From Microbacterium ureisolvens (GTDB lineage: Bacteria; Actinomycetota; Actinomycetes; Actinomycetales; Microbacteriaceae), in the NCBI RefSeq assembly GCF_015278315.1, contig NZ_JADIJE010000005.1, positions 186,001 to 250,000 on the forward strand: DNA of 64,000 bases, read 5' to 3'. Made by a program: the position numbers and the translations under genes. Under the pieces are notes generated by a model. That model searched no databases. It saw nothing but the letters and a program-made list of their open reading frames with translations, and was not told where the DNA came from. This document shows positions 8,443 to 16,608 of the stretch, one piece after another. Positions within the stretch are counted from its first letter, which is position 1; every line of letters starts with the position of its first letter.

Positions 8443-10231
8443 CGATGTGTGCCATTAGTTGGTTCAGATCCTCGGCCGATAGACCCTCGCCGAGTGGCGG
8501 TTCGTCGGCGACCTGAGCGAGCTCGGTAAGTGCCGGGTCGTCGAGCACTGTTCCCATGAAGTCCAACTTCAACTCAAGGCGCTGCGCGACGACTTCGTCG
8601 ATCGACCCCTTTGAGACGAGAATCTTCACACGAGTCTCAGTACCGGGCGCTAGCCCCAGACGATGAATCCGGTCAACGCTCTGCAGGTAGCGGCCAGCCG
8701 CGAAGTCTCTGTCTATGTAGATCGCATCGTGGCATTCGTGGTGGAGGCTTATACCTTCCCCGAGCGTGGCAGGGTTCGAGAGCAGCACCATGCAGTCCGG
8801 GTCGCTCCGAAAGCGTGCGATCTGCGCCTCTCGATCTTCCGTCCCGCCGTGGACGATCGCTGGATTGAACGGCTTCAGCAGCCGATCGAGTGTTGTGAGA
8901 TTGCGGATGAAAGTCGACCAGACGAGGGTCTTTCGCCCAAGGCTGGCATTTTCTCGGACCTGGGCCAAGACCTCACGAAGTTTAGGTGACAGTTCGAGGG
9001 ACGGGAGATCCCGCATCAGCGTCGAAAGCGCAGCGTCTTGCGCGACAACAAGCGGATCGACCCGATACGCAAGAGGCTCGTATCTAGTTGCGCCCGCGGC
9101 GAGCAGCGCGGGACTTGTCGCAGCCATCAGCAGATACATGATCACTCGGCCAAGCGCCGCAAAGTCGCCGGCTTCGGCGGCAGCCCGAACTGACATCTGG
9201 CCAACCAGCGCGTCATATATTTCGCGGTGAAGTGGAGGCATCTCGACTGGAACGAGCGTTGTGGTGACGGCAGGTAGCCCGAGCTCGTGCTTAGTGGTAC
9301 GCGTGTAGAGGGGCTTGAGGATGCGGCTCGCCTGAGTCAAGTTGCCGCCGGCAACAGCGGTTGTCACTGCTCTTCGACCTTGCCCTGGCCAGACGAATCC
9401 GAAGATGCTCTCGAGATCACGCACTCCGTTGGGTGCGGGGGTTCCCGTGAGCGCTAGGCGGTGTCGGCTTCGTGGCCCGAGTGCGAGGCACGCTGCTCCG
9501 TACGCGCCGTCCGCGCCCAGTTTCATCCGGTGGGCCTCGTCGAGAATCAGCATCGATGAACGTGCGCTCAGCCACTGGCCCAACTCATTGACGCTGTTCG
9601 GAAGTCGCTCGTAGTTCACGATCACCGCGTCCAAGCCTGCCGACGCGACCGCGGGGTAGTCCGCCATCCGAAGCGGCTTCTCGAGGCATTCAGTGTTTTC
9701 GTAGTGCCACGCCTCCCGAGCGGATTTCGGAGCGACAATAAGCAGCCGCTCGACATTTCCCTTGGCCCGGAGTGCTTCGAACACTGCGAGGCCGACGCGC
9801 GTCTTCCCGGCGCCGGGAACAGAGAAGTTGGCGCCGTGTCTGAGTGACATGAGCTTCGCGATGTCGCGTTGCTGGAAGGGCGTCAGATCTCCCACCCAGT
9901 TGGGTCCGATGTCGAGGTCTGGCCTTTTCAGTGCGAGGTCCGGTGTGCCTGGCTGCTGCAAGTGGTCGTGCACGACTTGAGCATCGACGGTGACGTCGCT
10001 CGCGAGTCGGGCGAGGTCGTCATCCCACGAAACGCCGGCGGGGTCGGACCAACCGGCCAGCGCCACGAGAGTCGTCAGCAGTTCGTCGAGGTCGACGTCC
10101 ACAACGCTTGACACGGGATGCCGGGCTGTCGCAAAGCGCAGAGACAGCTCCCGAAGCTCGGCCTCGAAGCCCGGTTCTGCGACCATGCGCGCAGTTGTTG
10201 GGGAGCCTCCGAAGCCGATGTGAAGGCTCAC
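8432..10231 (-). CDS. SNF2-family DEAH-box helicase/translocase
   Basis: A two-domain superfamily 2 ATPase, 599 aa from GTG at 10231. Motif I is SVPGAGKT at about residue 140, motif Ia LLIVAPKSA, motif II LILDEAHRMK, motif III LALTGTPAPN; the C-terminal lobe has LVWSTFIRNLTTLD, IVHGGTEDREAQIARF and motif VI SVDRIHRLGLAPGT. This is typical of the small SNF2 translocases in restriction and defence operons. The GTG start overlaps the ParB-like stop (GTGA); a longer frame up to 10270 is less likely. The stop overlaps the DUF3883 start by 11 bp. It is expected to track along DNA and position the PD-(D/E)XK and HNH-like partners. Confidence 0.9.
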   Translation of the reverse strand: MSLHIGFGGSPTTARMVAEPGFEAELRELSLRFATARHPVSSVVDVDLDELLTTLVALAGWSDPAGVSWDDDLARLASDVTVDAQVVHDHLQQPGTPDLALKRPDLDIGPNWVGDLTPFQQRDIAKLMSLRHGANFSVPGAGKTRVGLAVFEALRAKGNVERLLIVAPKSAREAWHYENTECLEKPLRMADYPAVASAGLDAVIVNYERLPNSVNELGQWLSARSSMLILDEAHRMKLGADGAYGAACLALGPRSRHRLALTGTPAPNGVRDLESIFGFVWPGQGRRAVTTAVAGGNLTQASRILKPLYTRTTKHELGLPAVTTTLVPVEMPPLHREIYDALVGQMSVRAAAEAGDFAALGRVIMYLLMAATSPALLAAGATRYEPLAYRVDPLVVAQDAALSTLMRDLPSLELSPKLREVLAQVRENASLGRKTLVWSTFIRNLTTLDRLLKPFNPAIVHGGTEDREAQIARFRSDPDCMVLLSNPATLGEGISLHHECHDAIYIDRDFAAGRYLQSVDRIHRLGLAPGTETRVKILVSKGSIDEVVAQRLELKLDFMGTVLDDPALTELAQVADEPPLGEGLSAEDLNQLMAHIDAH

Positions 10232-11652
10232 GCCTGATCTGCCGGATGGGTCGCGGAAGCCAGCAGCCACGCTACCCCGTCGCCAGGGGAATCGAAGGCG
10301 CGGGCTGCCTGCCTTGCAAGCTTCAGCAGGCTGTCTCGGAGCGCTTCGAGGGCGTCGTCGAACGCATCCTCGTCGAGCACGCCAGTCGCGCGCGCACTCG
10401 CGAACTCAGCTACGGCCTGATCGATGTACTCCGTCGCGTCAGACAGGCGATCCGGCACCGCTGACTTCTTCTTTCTCAGCGTGGCGTTTCGTCCGGCCAG
10501 TTCTACGGCTGTCTCGAAGGTCGCACTTGCGGATGCCAGTAGCTCGGAGGACTCGCTTAGCTCAGATGCGGACGACTCCGTGGGTGGAAGCTTCTGGACT
10601 GCGCTCGCTCGCAATAGGGCATCTGTGATCGCAACTACCTGCTTGGTAGCAGTGCTGCTGTCAGCCACCTCGACGCCTGGAAGTCCGGGGATCTGGACCT
10701 TCGCCTCGCCTGTCGCCTCTGTCCGAAGCACGTCAGGGAGGCGCGGTGCAAGGTACTCGGCGAAGAAGCCCTCGTCAGCGAGCCGGAGCGAGGTTTTCGC
10801 ATAGTTCAGGACGACCATTTGGAGGCGGGACTCTTTGAGCCGTTCAGCTGCGTCTGGATCGGTCGGCTTCAGCTTGAAGTAGTCCCGACTCAGCTCCCGC
10901 AGTTTCTCTTGGTGCTCCTCAAAGTCAGAGAGCGCGAGCATCGCACCGTTCGAAGTCCGGCTTCGAGCTATCGCGTCCTTTATGAGCCCGTACACCCAAC
11001 GGTCCCTCTGCAGGGTGATGGTCTTGACGTTGAAGTCGCGTGCGACGTCCTCTTCCTTCCTGCCGCTCGCGATCTGTTCGTCGATCGTGATCAGCCGGTT
11101 GACGTACGAATAGTCTCGCCGCTTGTCGCGCCGGAGCTGGAGGGACAGCTCGACCCGGTTGATGTCGTCCCAGGTCGAGGTCTCCGGTAGCACGCCGACG
11201 CGGATGTCGGGGACTCCAAGGTCTCTGAGGGCCGCGCACCGAGTGTTTCCATTCGCGAGGATGCCTTCTCGAGTGATCACCCCCGGCTCGCGCTGGCCGA
11301 AGGTCTTGAGTTCATCTCTCAGCTGTTCGTAGTCCGGATCAATTTGACCTGGCGCCGAGGGCCGCCATGAAAGCAGGTCTTTCAGGTAGGCCTGACCGGC
11401 AGCCCCCCAGGGATCTTGCGTCAGCTCCGCGTCGCGCTCCGGATTGCTTGTTCGTTGCGCCCGCACGCGATGCGTGTCCGGGTTTAGGTAGAGCATGTCC
11501 GTTGGCATGGCGATCACATAGAGGTGCTTCTGGGCGCCACGGTACTCCACGGTGAGTTTTTCGGCGTTCTCCAGCTCCGCCTCCCTCAGACGGTCTGCAA
11601 CGAGCGCGCGGATGTCTTCAGCAAGCGGGGGGCTGCCCGGGGTGGTGCTCAC
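10228..11652 (-). CDS. ParB/Srx-fold protein of defence operon
   Basis: A 474-aa protein. Residues about 95-230 resemble a ParB N-terminal domain: REPGVITREGILANGNTRCAALRDLG (NGNTR at 134-138), the pocket that binds nucleotide in ParB and sulfiredoxin-like folds, then a helical DNA-binding segment VARDFNVKTITLQRDRW. The C-terminal 200 residues are helical and charged, without a recognised domain. First gene of the six-gene block ending in the methyltransferase; GTG start with GGAAGG upstream. ParB-like subunits in defence systems may act as CTP-dependent DNA clamps or sequence readers; here that is inference. It is too far from any parA-like gene to be a partition protein. Confidence 0.8.
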   Translation of the reverse strand: MSTTPGSPPLAEDIRALVADRLREAELENAEKLTVEYRGAQKHLYVIAMPTDMLYLNPDTHRVRAQRTSNPERDAELTQDPWGAAGQAYLKDLLSWRPSAPGQIDPDYEQLRDELKTFGQREPGVITREGILANGNTRCAALRDLGVPDIRVGVLPETSTWDDINRVELSLQLRRDKRRDYSYVNRLITIDEQIASGRKEEDVARDFNVKTITLQRDRWVYGLIKDAIARSRTSNGAMLALSDFEEHQEKLRELSRDYFKLKPTDPDAAERLKESRLQMVVLNYAKTSLRLADEGFFAEYLAPRLPDVLRTEATGEAKVQIPGLPGVEVADSSTATKQVVAITDALLRASAVQKLPPTESSASELSESSELLASASATFETAVELAGRNATLRKKKSAVPDRLSDATEYIDQAVAEFASARATGVLDEDAFDDALEALRDSLLKLARQAARAFDSPGDGVAWLLASATHPADQA

Positions 11653-11735
11653 GTTGTCGATCTACCTTCCGCGCGATTAGTGGGCCCGTCATCCAGACAG
11701 GTCCAGTCTCTCGCCACATTAGCCGCGACGACACG

Positions 11736-13580
11736 TCAGTTAAGCGAACGCCGCCCGAAGTGACTGCCATCACGCGCGTGATGGGTCTCTGCTGTGCGCG
11801 GCTCTGATTCGGACGACTCGTAACCGCCGTGGTCCGACGTTTCGCTGTTCACGACTGACGAGATGTATGTGCGGAGGCGCGGGTCGCAGACGTAGACGTA
11901 TGTGCCTAGGACACCTCGGGTCAGCAGCACGCCGTAAATGTTCTTTATGAGTGCAAGGAGATCGTCGTCCGTCGTTGGCCGCCGAAGCTGCGCGAGGTTC
12001 TCCTTGCCCTTCTTGTCGCGGTAGGCGTCACGGTCTACGACAACCTGTCGCGTGAGTTCGTCGTAACGGAGGTCCGGGCCAATGATCACGCCCGCGTAGT
12101 TGAGGTCGTAGCCCTGCACTGTGTGAATTGAGCCGACCTCATCGATCGATCCCTGCGAGTTGATCCAGTCCCTGTCCGTACGATTCCAGGTGAACTCCGT
12201 TCCCTCGAGTGCGAAGTCGAAGCCGGGCTTGTTGCCGCGGGTCCTCCAGTCCCAGGCGTAGCCGGCGACAAGCCGGGCCAGCCCCGCCTCGCGGTCGCGT
12301 TCGTGGATCGCTTCCTGCATGTCGACGACGCTCTCAAAGAACCGCAGGTCGTACTCGCCGAAGTCCGGGCGCTCACCTGCGCGAAGTTCACCTCGAAGCA
12401 GCTGGCGGACGAATCCCACGTAGTCTGCGTCCGCCCTCACACGCATCTGCCTTGCCAACGGAAACCACCGATGCACGCGCTTTGCGTCAGCGATCTCAGC
12501 GGCGAGAGTCTCACCTGGGAGGTCTGCAGGCCGTACGCCTTGCTGCTCGTCGATGAGCAGGATCTGATTCGTGCTCTGGGCGCGGATCCAGTCGAGCTGC
12601 GTCCTGCTGAGGTCATCCGATCCGAAGAGTCGCTCGTTGATGTCCGCGAAGTCGCGGTTGCGCATACCCGATGACTGGTTCGCGCGGCGATTGAGCCGGT
12701 GCGTCTCGTCGACGATGAGTAGGTCGAAGGGCGTAGACGACTTGCCAGCGTCGAACGGGTTCAAGACGAGATCCTCACTGACCTTCGGCGTCTTCTTGAA
12801 CACCTTCTTGATCGAGTCTCGAAGCGACTGCTGGGGTACGACCAGCCCGACGCGAACGCTCCTCAGTAGCTTCCGGTTCTCCGGCACGAAGAACTCAGAG
12901 AAGAGTGAGTCCTGCTCGATCTCATCCGTGTCTACATAGTCGCGAATGTCGGCCAGCAGCTTCATGAGGAAGATCGCCACGATGGTCTTGCCCGTACCCG
13001 GATTGCCCTGAATGACGCTGGTCGATCGCGTGCCTGTCTTTAGGTCCTCGAGGAGTGCCTCGACGATCTGCTCGACGGCGATGGCCTGCTCTCGGGTGAG
13101 GACCTTGAAAGGCGAGAGCTTGAAGAGATCGCTGTTCTCGATCTCGGGGATGCTGCGCTGAAAGATCCCGTCCGAGCGCAGCTGCTCGAAGATGTCACGG
13201 AAGCTCTCGCGGTACTGGTCGCGCTCGTAGTACCGCGCATCGATGATGCCCTCGTTCCCGTTGAGCACTGTGAAGTGCCCATCGCCGGCGAGCCACCGGA
13301 TGAGGTGCGACTCGAGGTCGAGACACGCCGACTTGTTGAACGTCTCGTCTATGACGACACGAACACGGCGGAACCCTGCCTTCGACGGATTCTGGAGGTG
13401 CTGACGCATTCGCGACACAGCACTGACCGTCTCGCCGACGTAGACAGATGGCGCATCTGGGGACCCGGCGCTGTCGAGCACGTACACGACGGGCCAGTTC
13501 GTTCGGCGTTCATCGCCGGCCGCCCAAGTTGAGATCGCGGGTGTAGTGAAGTCGAGCCGTTCGATCTCAAAAGGCGTCAT
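11736..13580 (-). CDS. GIY-YIG nuclease fused to DUF2075 helicase/ATPase
   Basis: A 614-aa protein. Residues 28-110 are a GIY-YIG domain: WPVVYVLDS and SVYVGETVSAVSRMRQH, with Arg58 and a later Glu90. Residues 160-600 are a DUF2075-type superfamily 1 ATPase: Walker A GNPGTGKT at 192-199, Walker B LLIVDETHRL, motif III-like ILLIDEQQGVRP, and a late SIHTVQGYDLNYAGVIIG. It overlaps the upstream MazG-like gene by 14 bp, so the two are co-expressed. The pairing of a nucleotide pyrophosphohydrolase with a nuclease-helicase suggests defence, possibly with nucleotide sensing or depletion; the mechanism is not known to me. The last 40 residues are low complexity. Confidence 0.88.
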   Translation of the reverse strand: MTPFEIERLDFTTPAISTWAAGDERRTNWPVVYVLDSAGSPDAPSVYVGETVSAVSRMRQHLQNPSKAGFRRVRVVIDETFNKSACLDLESHLIRWLAGDGHFTVLNGNEGIIDARYYERDQYRESFRDIFEQLRSDGIFQRSIPEIENSDLFKLSPFKVLTREQAIAVEQIVEALLEDLKTGTRSTSVIQGNPGTGKTIVAIFLMKLLADIRDYVDTDEIEQDSLFSEFFVPENRKLLRSVRVGLVVPQQSLRDSIKKVFKKTPKVSEDLVLNPFDAGKSSTPFDLLIVDETHRLNRRANQSSGMRNRDFADINERLFGSDDLSRTQLDWIRAQSTNQILLIDEQQGVRPADLPGETLAAEIADAKRVHRWFPLARQMRVRADADYVGFVRQLLRGELRAGERPDFGEYDLRFFESVVDMQEAIHERDREAGLARLVAGYAWDWRTRGNKPGFDFALEGTEFTWNRTDRDWINSQGSIDEVGSIHTVQGYDLNYAGVIIGPDLRYDELTRQVVVDRDAYRDKKGKENLAQLRRPTTDDDLLALIKNIYGVLLTRGVLGTYVYVCDPRLRTYISSVVNSETSDHGGYESSESEPRTAETHHARDGSHFGRRSLN

Positions 13581-13887
13581 ACTTCGTGCTCCGCCCCCTC
13601 GATCGATCTGCGGGATACTTCGAGCTCGTTACGGCGAGCTTCTGCAGGACGAGTTCGTCCAGGTCGACTCCCAGACGAGCGGCGAGCAGTGTGCAATACG
13701 TGACGACGTCGGCGAGCTCCTCGCGCACGCGAACCTCGTCTGCATCGTCGCTCCACTGGAAGCACTCGAGCAGTTCGCCCGCCTCGATCGAAATGCTCTT
13801 TGCGAGGTTTGCCGGCGTATGAAACTGAGCCCAGTCGCGCTCGCGGACGAACTCCGATAGGGCTTCAAGAACTCGCTCACTCGTCAC
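13567..13887 (-). CDS. MazG-like nucleotide pyrophosphohydrolase
   Basis: A 106-aa all-alpha NTP pyrophosphatase. SISIEAGELLECFQW carries the first E-x-x-E metal site and REELADVVTYCTLLA the second E-x-x-D, as in the short MazG-like/DUF550 group. It hydrolyses (d)NTPs to (d)NMP and pyrophosphate. Start taken as GTG at 13887 because TACCGT lies six bases upstream, the leaderless spacing seen elsewhere in this window; a GTG at 13905 would add six residues. It overlaps the GIY-YIG/DUF2075 gene by 14 bp, which marks it as part of a two-gene defence unit. Confidence 0.88.
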   Translation of the reverse strand: MTSERVLEALSEFVRERDWAQFHTPANLAKSISIEAGELLECFQWSDDADEVRVREELADVVTYCTLLAARLGVDLDELVLQKLAVTSSKYPADRSRGRSTKYDAF

Positions 13888-13893
13888 GGTGCG

Positions 13894-13899
13894 ACGGTA
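13894..13899 (-). promoter_or_regulatory. -10 element of MazG/DUF2075 unit (leaderless)
   Basis: TACCGT on the minus strand six bases before the GTG at 13887 predicts transcription starting at or next to the start codon. No clear -35 was found. Confidence 0.45.
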
Positions 13900-14148
13900 T
13901 CGCACAGCGGCCTTCCCTCCGATAATCAGCCCATACAGCGGTCGGGCGCGGCGCAGTGCTCGTCGTCGAACGGCTGCTACGCGACGCGCATCAGCGCGGA
14001 GTCTGCAAGGAGTGAGCGGCGAGAACGGAGGCGCGATCGACCGCTACACTCTCGGCGTCGGAGGGAGGCGCTTCCAACCCAACGCCAGTTGACGACGTCT
14101 TCCGACATCTGTCCACATCTGTGATCGGCCGCGTTGACGAGGCGCGCG

Positions 14149-14163
14149 CAGTGTCCGACACTG
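14149..14163. promoter_or_regulatory. Perfect palindrome CAGTGTC-C-GACACTG in integrase promoter
   Basis: A 7-1-7 inverted repeat without mismatch, 41 bp upstream of the integrase start. It begins 9 bp after a TTGACG (14134-14139) and covers the position of a -10 (GACACT, 17 bp from that -35). A repressor here would block integrase transcription. The palindrome is directly visible; the operator role is inferred. Confidence 0.5.
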
Positions 14164-14204
14164 GCCCGATACTGACCCTGAACCCGGCATGAGCGGAGGT
14201 CGAG

Positions 14205-15335
14205 ATGGGCAGCATCACCCCGTATGAATCGGCGAAGGGCCGTCGCTACCGCGTGCGCTATCGCAAGCCGGATCGCACGGAGGCGGAGAAGCGCGGCTTC
14301 ACGACGATGCGCGAAGCGAAGCTGTACCTCTCGATGGTCACGGTGTCGAAGTCGAAGGGTGAGTACATCGATCCGTCCTCGTCGCGGGTTCCTGTCCGGA
14401 TGTTCGCGGACAGCTGGCTGCGATCCAAGCAGCCGCCGATGTCGAAGCCCTCGTACTACATGACGCTCGAGCGGGCGTGGAAGAACCATGTCGCGCCGGT
14501 GTGGGCCGACAGGGAGATCTCGTCGATCCGTCGCTCGGAAGTTCAGGATTGGGTGTCTGACCTTGCGACGCAGAAGTCGCGCACGGTTGTTCTTCGAGCA
14601 CTGGGAGTCCTCGCCGGCATCCTCGACGTCGCCATTGACGATCGCCGCCTCGCGAGCAATCCAGCCCGCCATGTGCGCAACCTTCCTCGGCACGGGCCTG
14701 GCAAGCGTCGCGTTTACCTCTCGCATGATCAGGTCGCGACGCTGGCGGCGTGCTCCGCGTATCCGACGCTTGTCCTGACGTTGGCGTACACCGGCCTCCG
14801 CTGGGGCGAGGCGACGGGACTGCGCGTGCGCAGCGTGAACCGCCTTCGTCGGCGCTTCGTCATCGAAGAAAACGCGGTGATGATCGCCTACGAGATCCAT
14901 GTCGGCACGCCGAAGACGCATGAGAAGCGCTCGGTTCCGTACCCCGAGCGTCTCGCGCCGATGATCGAGCAGGCGTGCGCCGGCAAGGGGCCGGAGGGTC
15001 TGCTGTTCGGCGACGGGGTCAATCACATGCGCAACTCGGGCAACAAGGGATGGTTCGCGAACGCGGTTCGGCGTGCGCAGGAGTTCGATCCGTCGATCCC
15101 TCGAGTCACTCCGCACGACCTCCGCCACACTGCCGCGTCCCTGGCGATCAGCTCGGGCGCGAACGTGAAGGCCGTGCAGCGGATGCTCGGCCACGCGTCG
15201 GCGGCGATGACGCTGGACACCTACGCCGATCTCTTCGACGACGATCTGGATGCCGTGGCGACGCGCCTGAACGACCAGATGCCGCTCGTGGCGCTGCCAT
15301 CGGGTCCGCAAACCCGGTACGCCCGACCGCAGTAA
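14205..15335 (+). CDS. Tyrosine site-specific recombinase (phage-type integrase)
   Basis: A 376-aa tyrosine recombinase with an AP2-like arm-binding N-terminus (YRVRYRKPDRTEAEKRGFTT), a SAM-like core-binding domain at about 65-160, and a catalytic domain with Arg in TGLRWGE, HDLRHTAA (H-x-x-R), GHAS and nucleophile Tyr in DTYADLF. The catalytic set is complete. It is typical of actinophage and integrative-element integrases that use tRNA genes. It reads towards tRNA-Arg, whose 3' end is about 210 bp downstream. ATG with GGAGG upstream. No excisionase is visible in the window. Confidence 0.95.
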   Translation: MGSITPYESAKGRRYRVRYRKPDRTEAEKRGFTTMREAKLYLSMVTVSKSKGEYIDPSSSRVPVRMFADSWLRSKQPPMSKPSYYMTLERAWKNHVAPVWADREISSIRRSEVQDWVSDLATQKSRTVVLRALGVLAGILDVAIDDRRLASNPARHVRNLPRHGPGKRRVYLSHDQVATLAACSAYPTLVLTLAYTGLRWGEATGLRVRSVNRLRRRFVIEENAVMIAYEIHVGTPKTHEKRSVPYPERLAPMIEQACAGKGPEGLLFGDGVNHMRNSGNKGWFANAVRRAQEFDPSIPRVTPHDLRHTAASLAISSGANVKAVQRMLGHASAAMTLDTYADLFDDDLDAVATRLNDQMPLVALPSGPQTRYARPQ

Positions 15336-15457
15336 CTGCGGAGAGCAGATTGCTCAGTTTTTCGACGAGGCAGATTTCGCTCGAAACGCTCGATTTTGGC
15401 GCTCTCAGACGTCGCGCGCAGGCCGTTGCGGACGGCTATTTCGGCTCACCGAATTTT

Positions 15458-15494
15458 CAGAATGCGGGCAAAAAGCGGGCAAAAACGCATTCTG
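15458..15494. repeat. Inverted repeat enclosing tandem 11-bp repeats (putative integrase-binding/att region)
   Basis: CAGAATGCG (15458-15466) pairs with CGCATTCTG (15486-15494). Between and overlapping them are two perfect tandem copies of GCGGGCAAAAA (15464-15474, 15475-15485). The A-tracts and 11-bp phasing beside an integrase gene and tRNA are what arm-type integrase or IHF-like sites look like. The repeat is observed; the role is inferred. Confidence 0.55.
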
Positions 15495-15543
15495 AGTGGT
15501 CTGACCACAGAAGAAATACCTGGTCAGAGGCGAAAAGAGACTG

Positions 15544-15615
15544 TGCCCCTGGAGGGACTCGAACCCCCAACCCTCTCCTTAGGACGGAGCTGCTCTTCCA
15601 TTGAGCTACAGAGGC
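15544..15615 (-). tRNA. tRNA-Arg (anticodon CCT)
   Basis: The minus strand folds as a 72-nt cloverleaf. Acceptor GCCTCTG pairs with CAGGGGC plus discriminator A; the D-arm is GCTC/GAGC; the anticodon stem CTCC/GGAG has loop GTCCTAA and anticodon CCT; the T-arm is GGGGG-TTCGAGT-CCCTC. CCA is not encoded. It is the likely integration target: the integrase lies beyond its 3' end, so the island's attachment core should overlap the tRNA 3' half. Confidence 0.95.
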
Positions 15616-15804
15616 AGGCGGCATCCAGTCTAAGCCGGGTAGCCGTCGCTCCCGCCCACGGCCCCGCGGCGCGCGTGCGCGGGCGCACCCTCGCCCAGCA
15701 TCGCAGGCGCGCGACGCGCGGACGCGCCGCCCGCACGGGCTACGGCGCGGCGGCGGAGGTGTCAAGAGCTTGAAGCCCAGCTCCAGGCGGAAAACAATGG
15801 GCTG

Positions 15805-16608
15805 ATGGTCACGAGGGAGCGCCCGGCGTTCGAGTTCGTCGGCGACTGGACCGGACAGTTCGTCGCCACCGCGATTCACAACGGGCACGACATCCGTCCA
15901 GAGCTGGCGGCCGAACTGGTCCTGCCCGAAGCGGATCGACTGCGCGAGGAGGATCCGTACACCGACGAGATCGGTGCGCTCGTGCCTGCTCGCGTGGTCG
16001 TGCACCGGTCCCGCTTCGAGGTCGACCTGAATCGCGCGCGCGAGGATGCCGTGTACCGCACGTCGGAGGAGGCGTGGGGGCTGGAGGTCTTCCGCGATCC
16101 GCCGCTGGACGAGGCGCTCGTCGCCGGATCGCTCGAGGTCTACGACGCCTTCTACGCGGCACTCGCTCGGCGACTCGACCCGGTCGCCGAGCGTGGCCCG
16201 TTCGTGGTGTTCGACGTTCATTCGTACAACCACCGCCGCGATGGTGCCGACGCCGCGGAAGCGCCGGCGGCGAAGAACCCCGAGGTGAACGTCGGCACCG
16301 GCTCGCTGGACCGCGACCGCTTCGGGCCGGTGGTCGACACCTTCATCGAGACCCTTGCGGGGAGCGGATCGCCCGCGGGGCGGCTAGACGTTCGGGAGAA
16401 CGTGCGCTTCCGGGGGCGACAGCTCGCGGCCTGGATCCACGCCCGGTACCCCGAACGGGCCGTGGTGCTCGCGCTCGAATACAAGAAAACCTTCATGGAC
16501 GAATGGACCGGGAACGCAGATCACCCCCGCGTCGACGAGCTCGCGCGGGCGCTGGCATCCACCATCCCGTCCCTTGAGGAGGCGCTCGACACGGTGGTGG
16601 CGCGGTGA
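15805..16608 (+). CDS. N-formylglutamate amidohydrolase family protein
   Basis: A 267-aa zinc amidohydrolase of the N-formylglutamate amidohydrolase (HutG/FGase) family. Early TAIHNGHDIRP supplies the first His pair, FVVFDVHSYNHRR the central Asp-x-His, then EVNVGTGSLDRDRF and a basic C-terminus (VVLALEYKKTFMDEWTG). The family deformylates or deacylates short amino acid conjugates. There are no hut genes nearby. The stop overlaps the next start (GTGA), placing it in a three-gene operon with a QEGLA peptidase-like protein and an ATP-grasp ligase. The substrate is therefore more likely a small peptide or modified amino acid made by the ligase than formylglutamate from histidine breakdown. Confidence 0.88.
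   Translation: MVTRERPAFEFVGDWTGQFVATAIHNGHDIRPELAAELVLPEADRLREEDPYTDEIGALVPARVVVHRSRFEVDLNRAREDAVYRTSEEAWGLEVFRDPPLDEALVAGSLEVYDAFYAALARRLDPVAERGPFVVFDVHSYNHRRDGADAAEAPAAKNPEVNVGTGSLDRDRFGPVVDTFIETLAGSGSPAGRLDVRENVRFRGRQLAAWIHARYPERAVVLALEYKKTFMDEWTGNADHPRVDELARALASTIPSLEEALDTVVAR

Larger units (their letters stand above)
13888..14204. other. 317-bp divergent regulatory region between MazG unit and integrase
   Basis: No gene. It holds the MazG -10, two direct copies of ACATCTGT about 10 bp apart near 14105-14122, a TTGACG near 14134, a perfect 15-bp palindrome at 14149-14163, and a GATACT at 14168. These are candidate integrase promoter and operator elements. The integrase ribosome-binding site GGAGG is just before 14205. 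Confidence 0.5.
1..15615. mobile_element. Integrated defence island ending at tRNA-Arg(CCT) (left end outside window)
   Basis: A tyrosine integrase lies next to the 3' end of a tRNA-Arg gene, the usual layout of an element integrated into a tRNA. Everything left of it to the window edge is accessory: DNA methyltransferase, Vsr, several nuclease folds and four helicase-type ATPases, all on the minus strand. Short AT-richer repeats sit between integrase and tRNA. The GGATGCC/GGCATCC heptamer that is dense in the rest of the window is sparser here (about 7 in 15.5 kb by eye, against about 65 in 48 kb). The left boundary and the second att copy are not visible. No structural phage, conjugation or replication genes are seen, so this is a defence-loaded integrative element or a remnant of one. 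Confidence 0.75.

Noticed and set aside
10228..11652. Plasmid partition ParB
   Set aside because: No parA or parS-like sites nearby; the gene is coupled to an SNF2 helicase in a restriction-like operon.
13977..15311. 444-codon open frame on the minus strand opposite the integrase
   Set aside because: Arg/His-rich, no domain, fully antisense to a complete integrase; such frames are common in 70% GC DNA.
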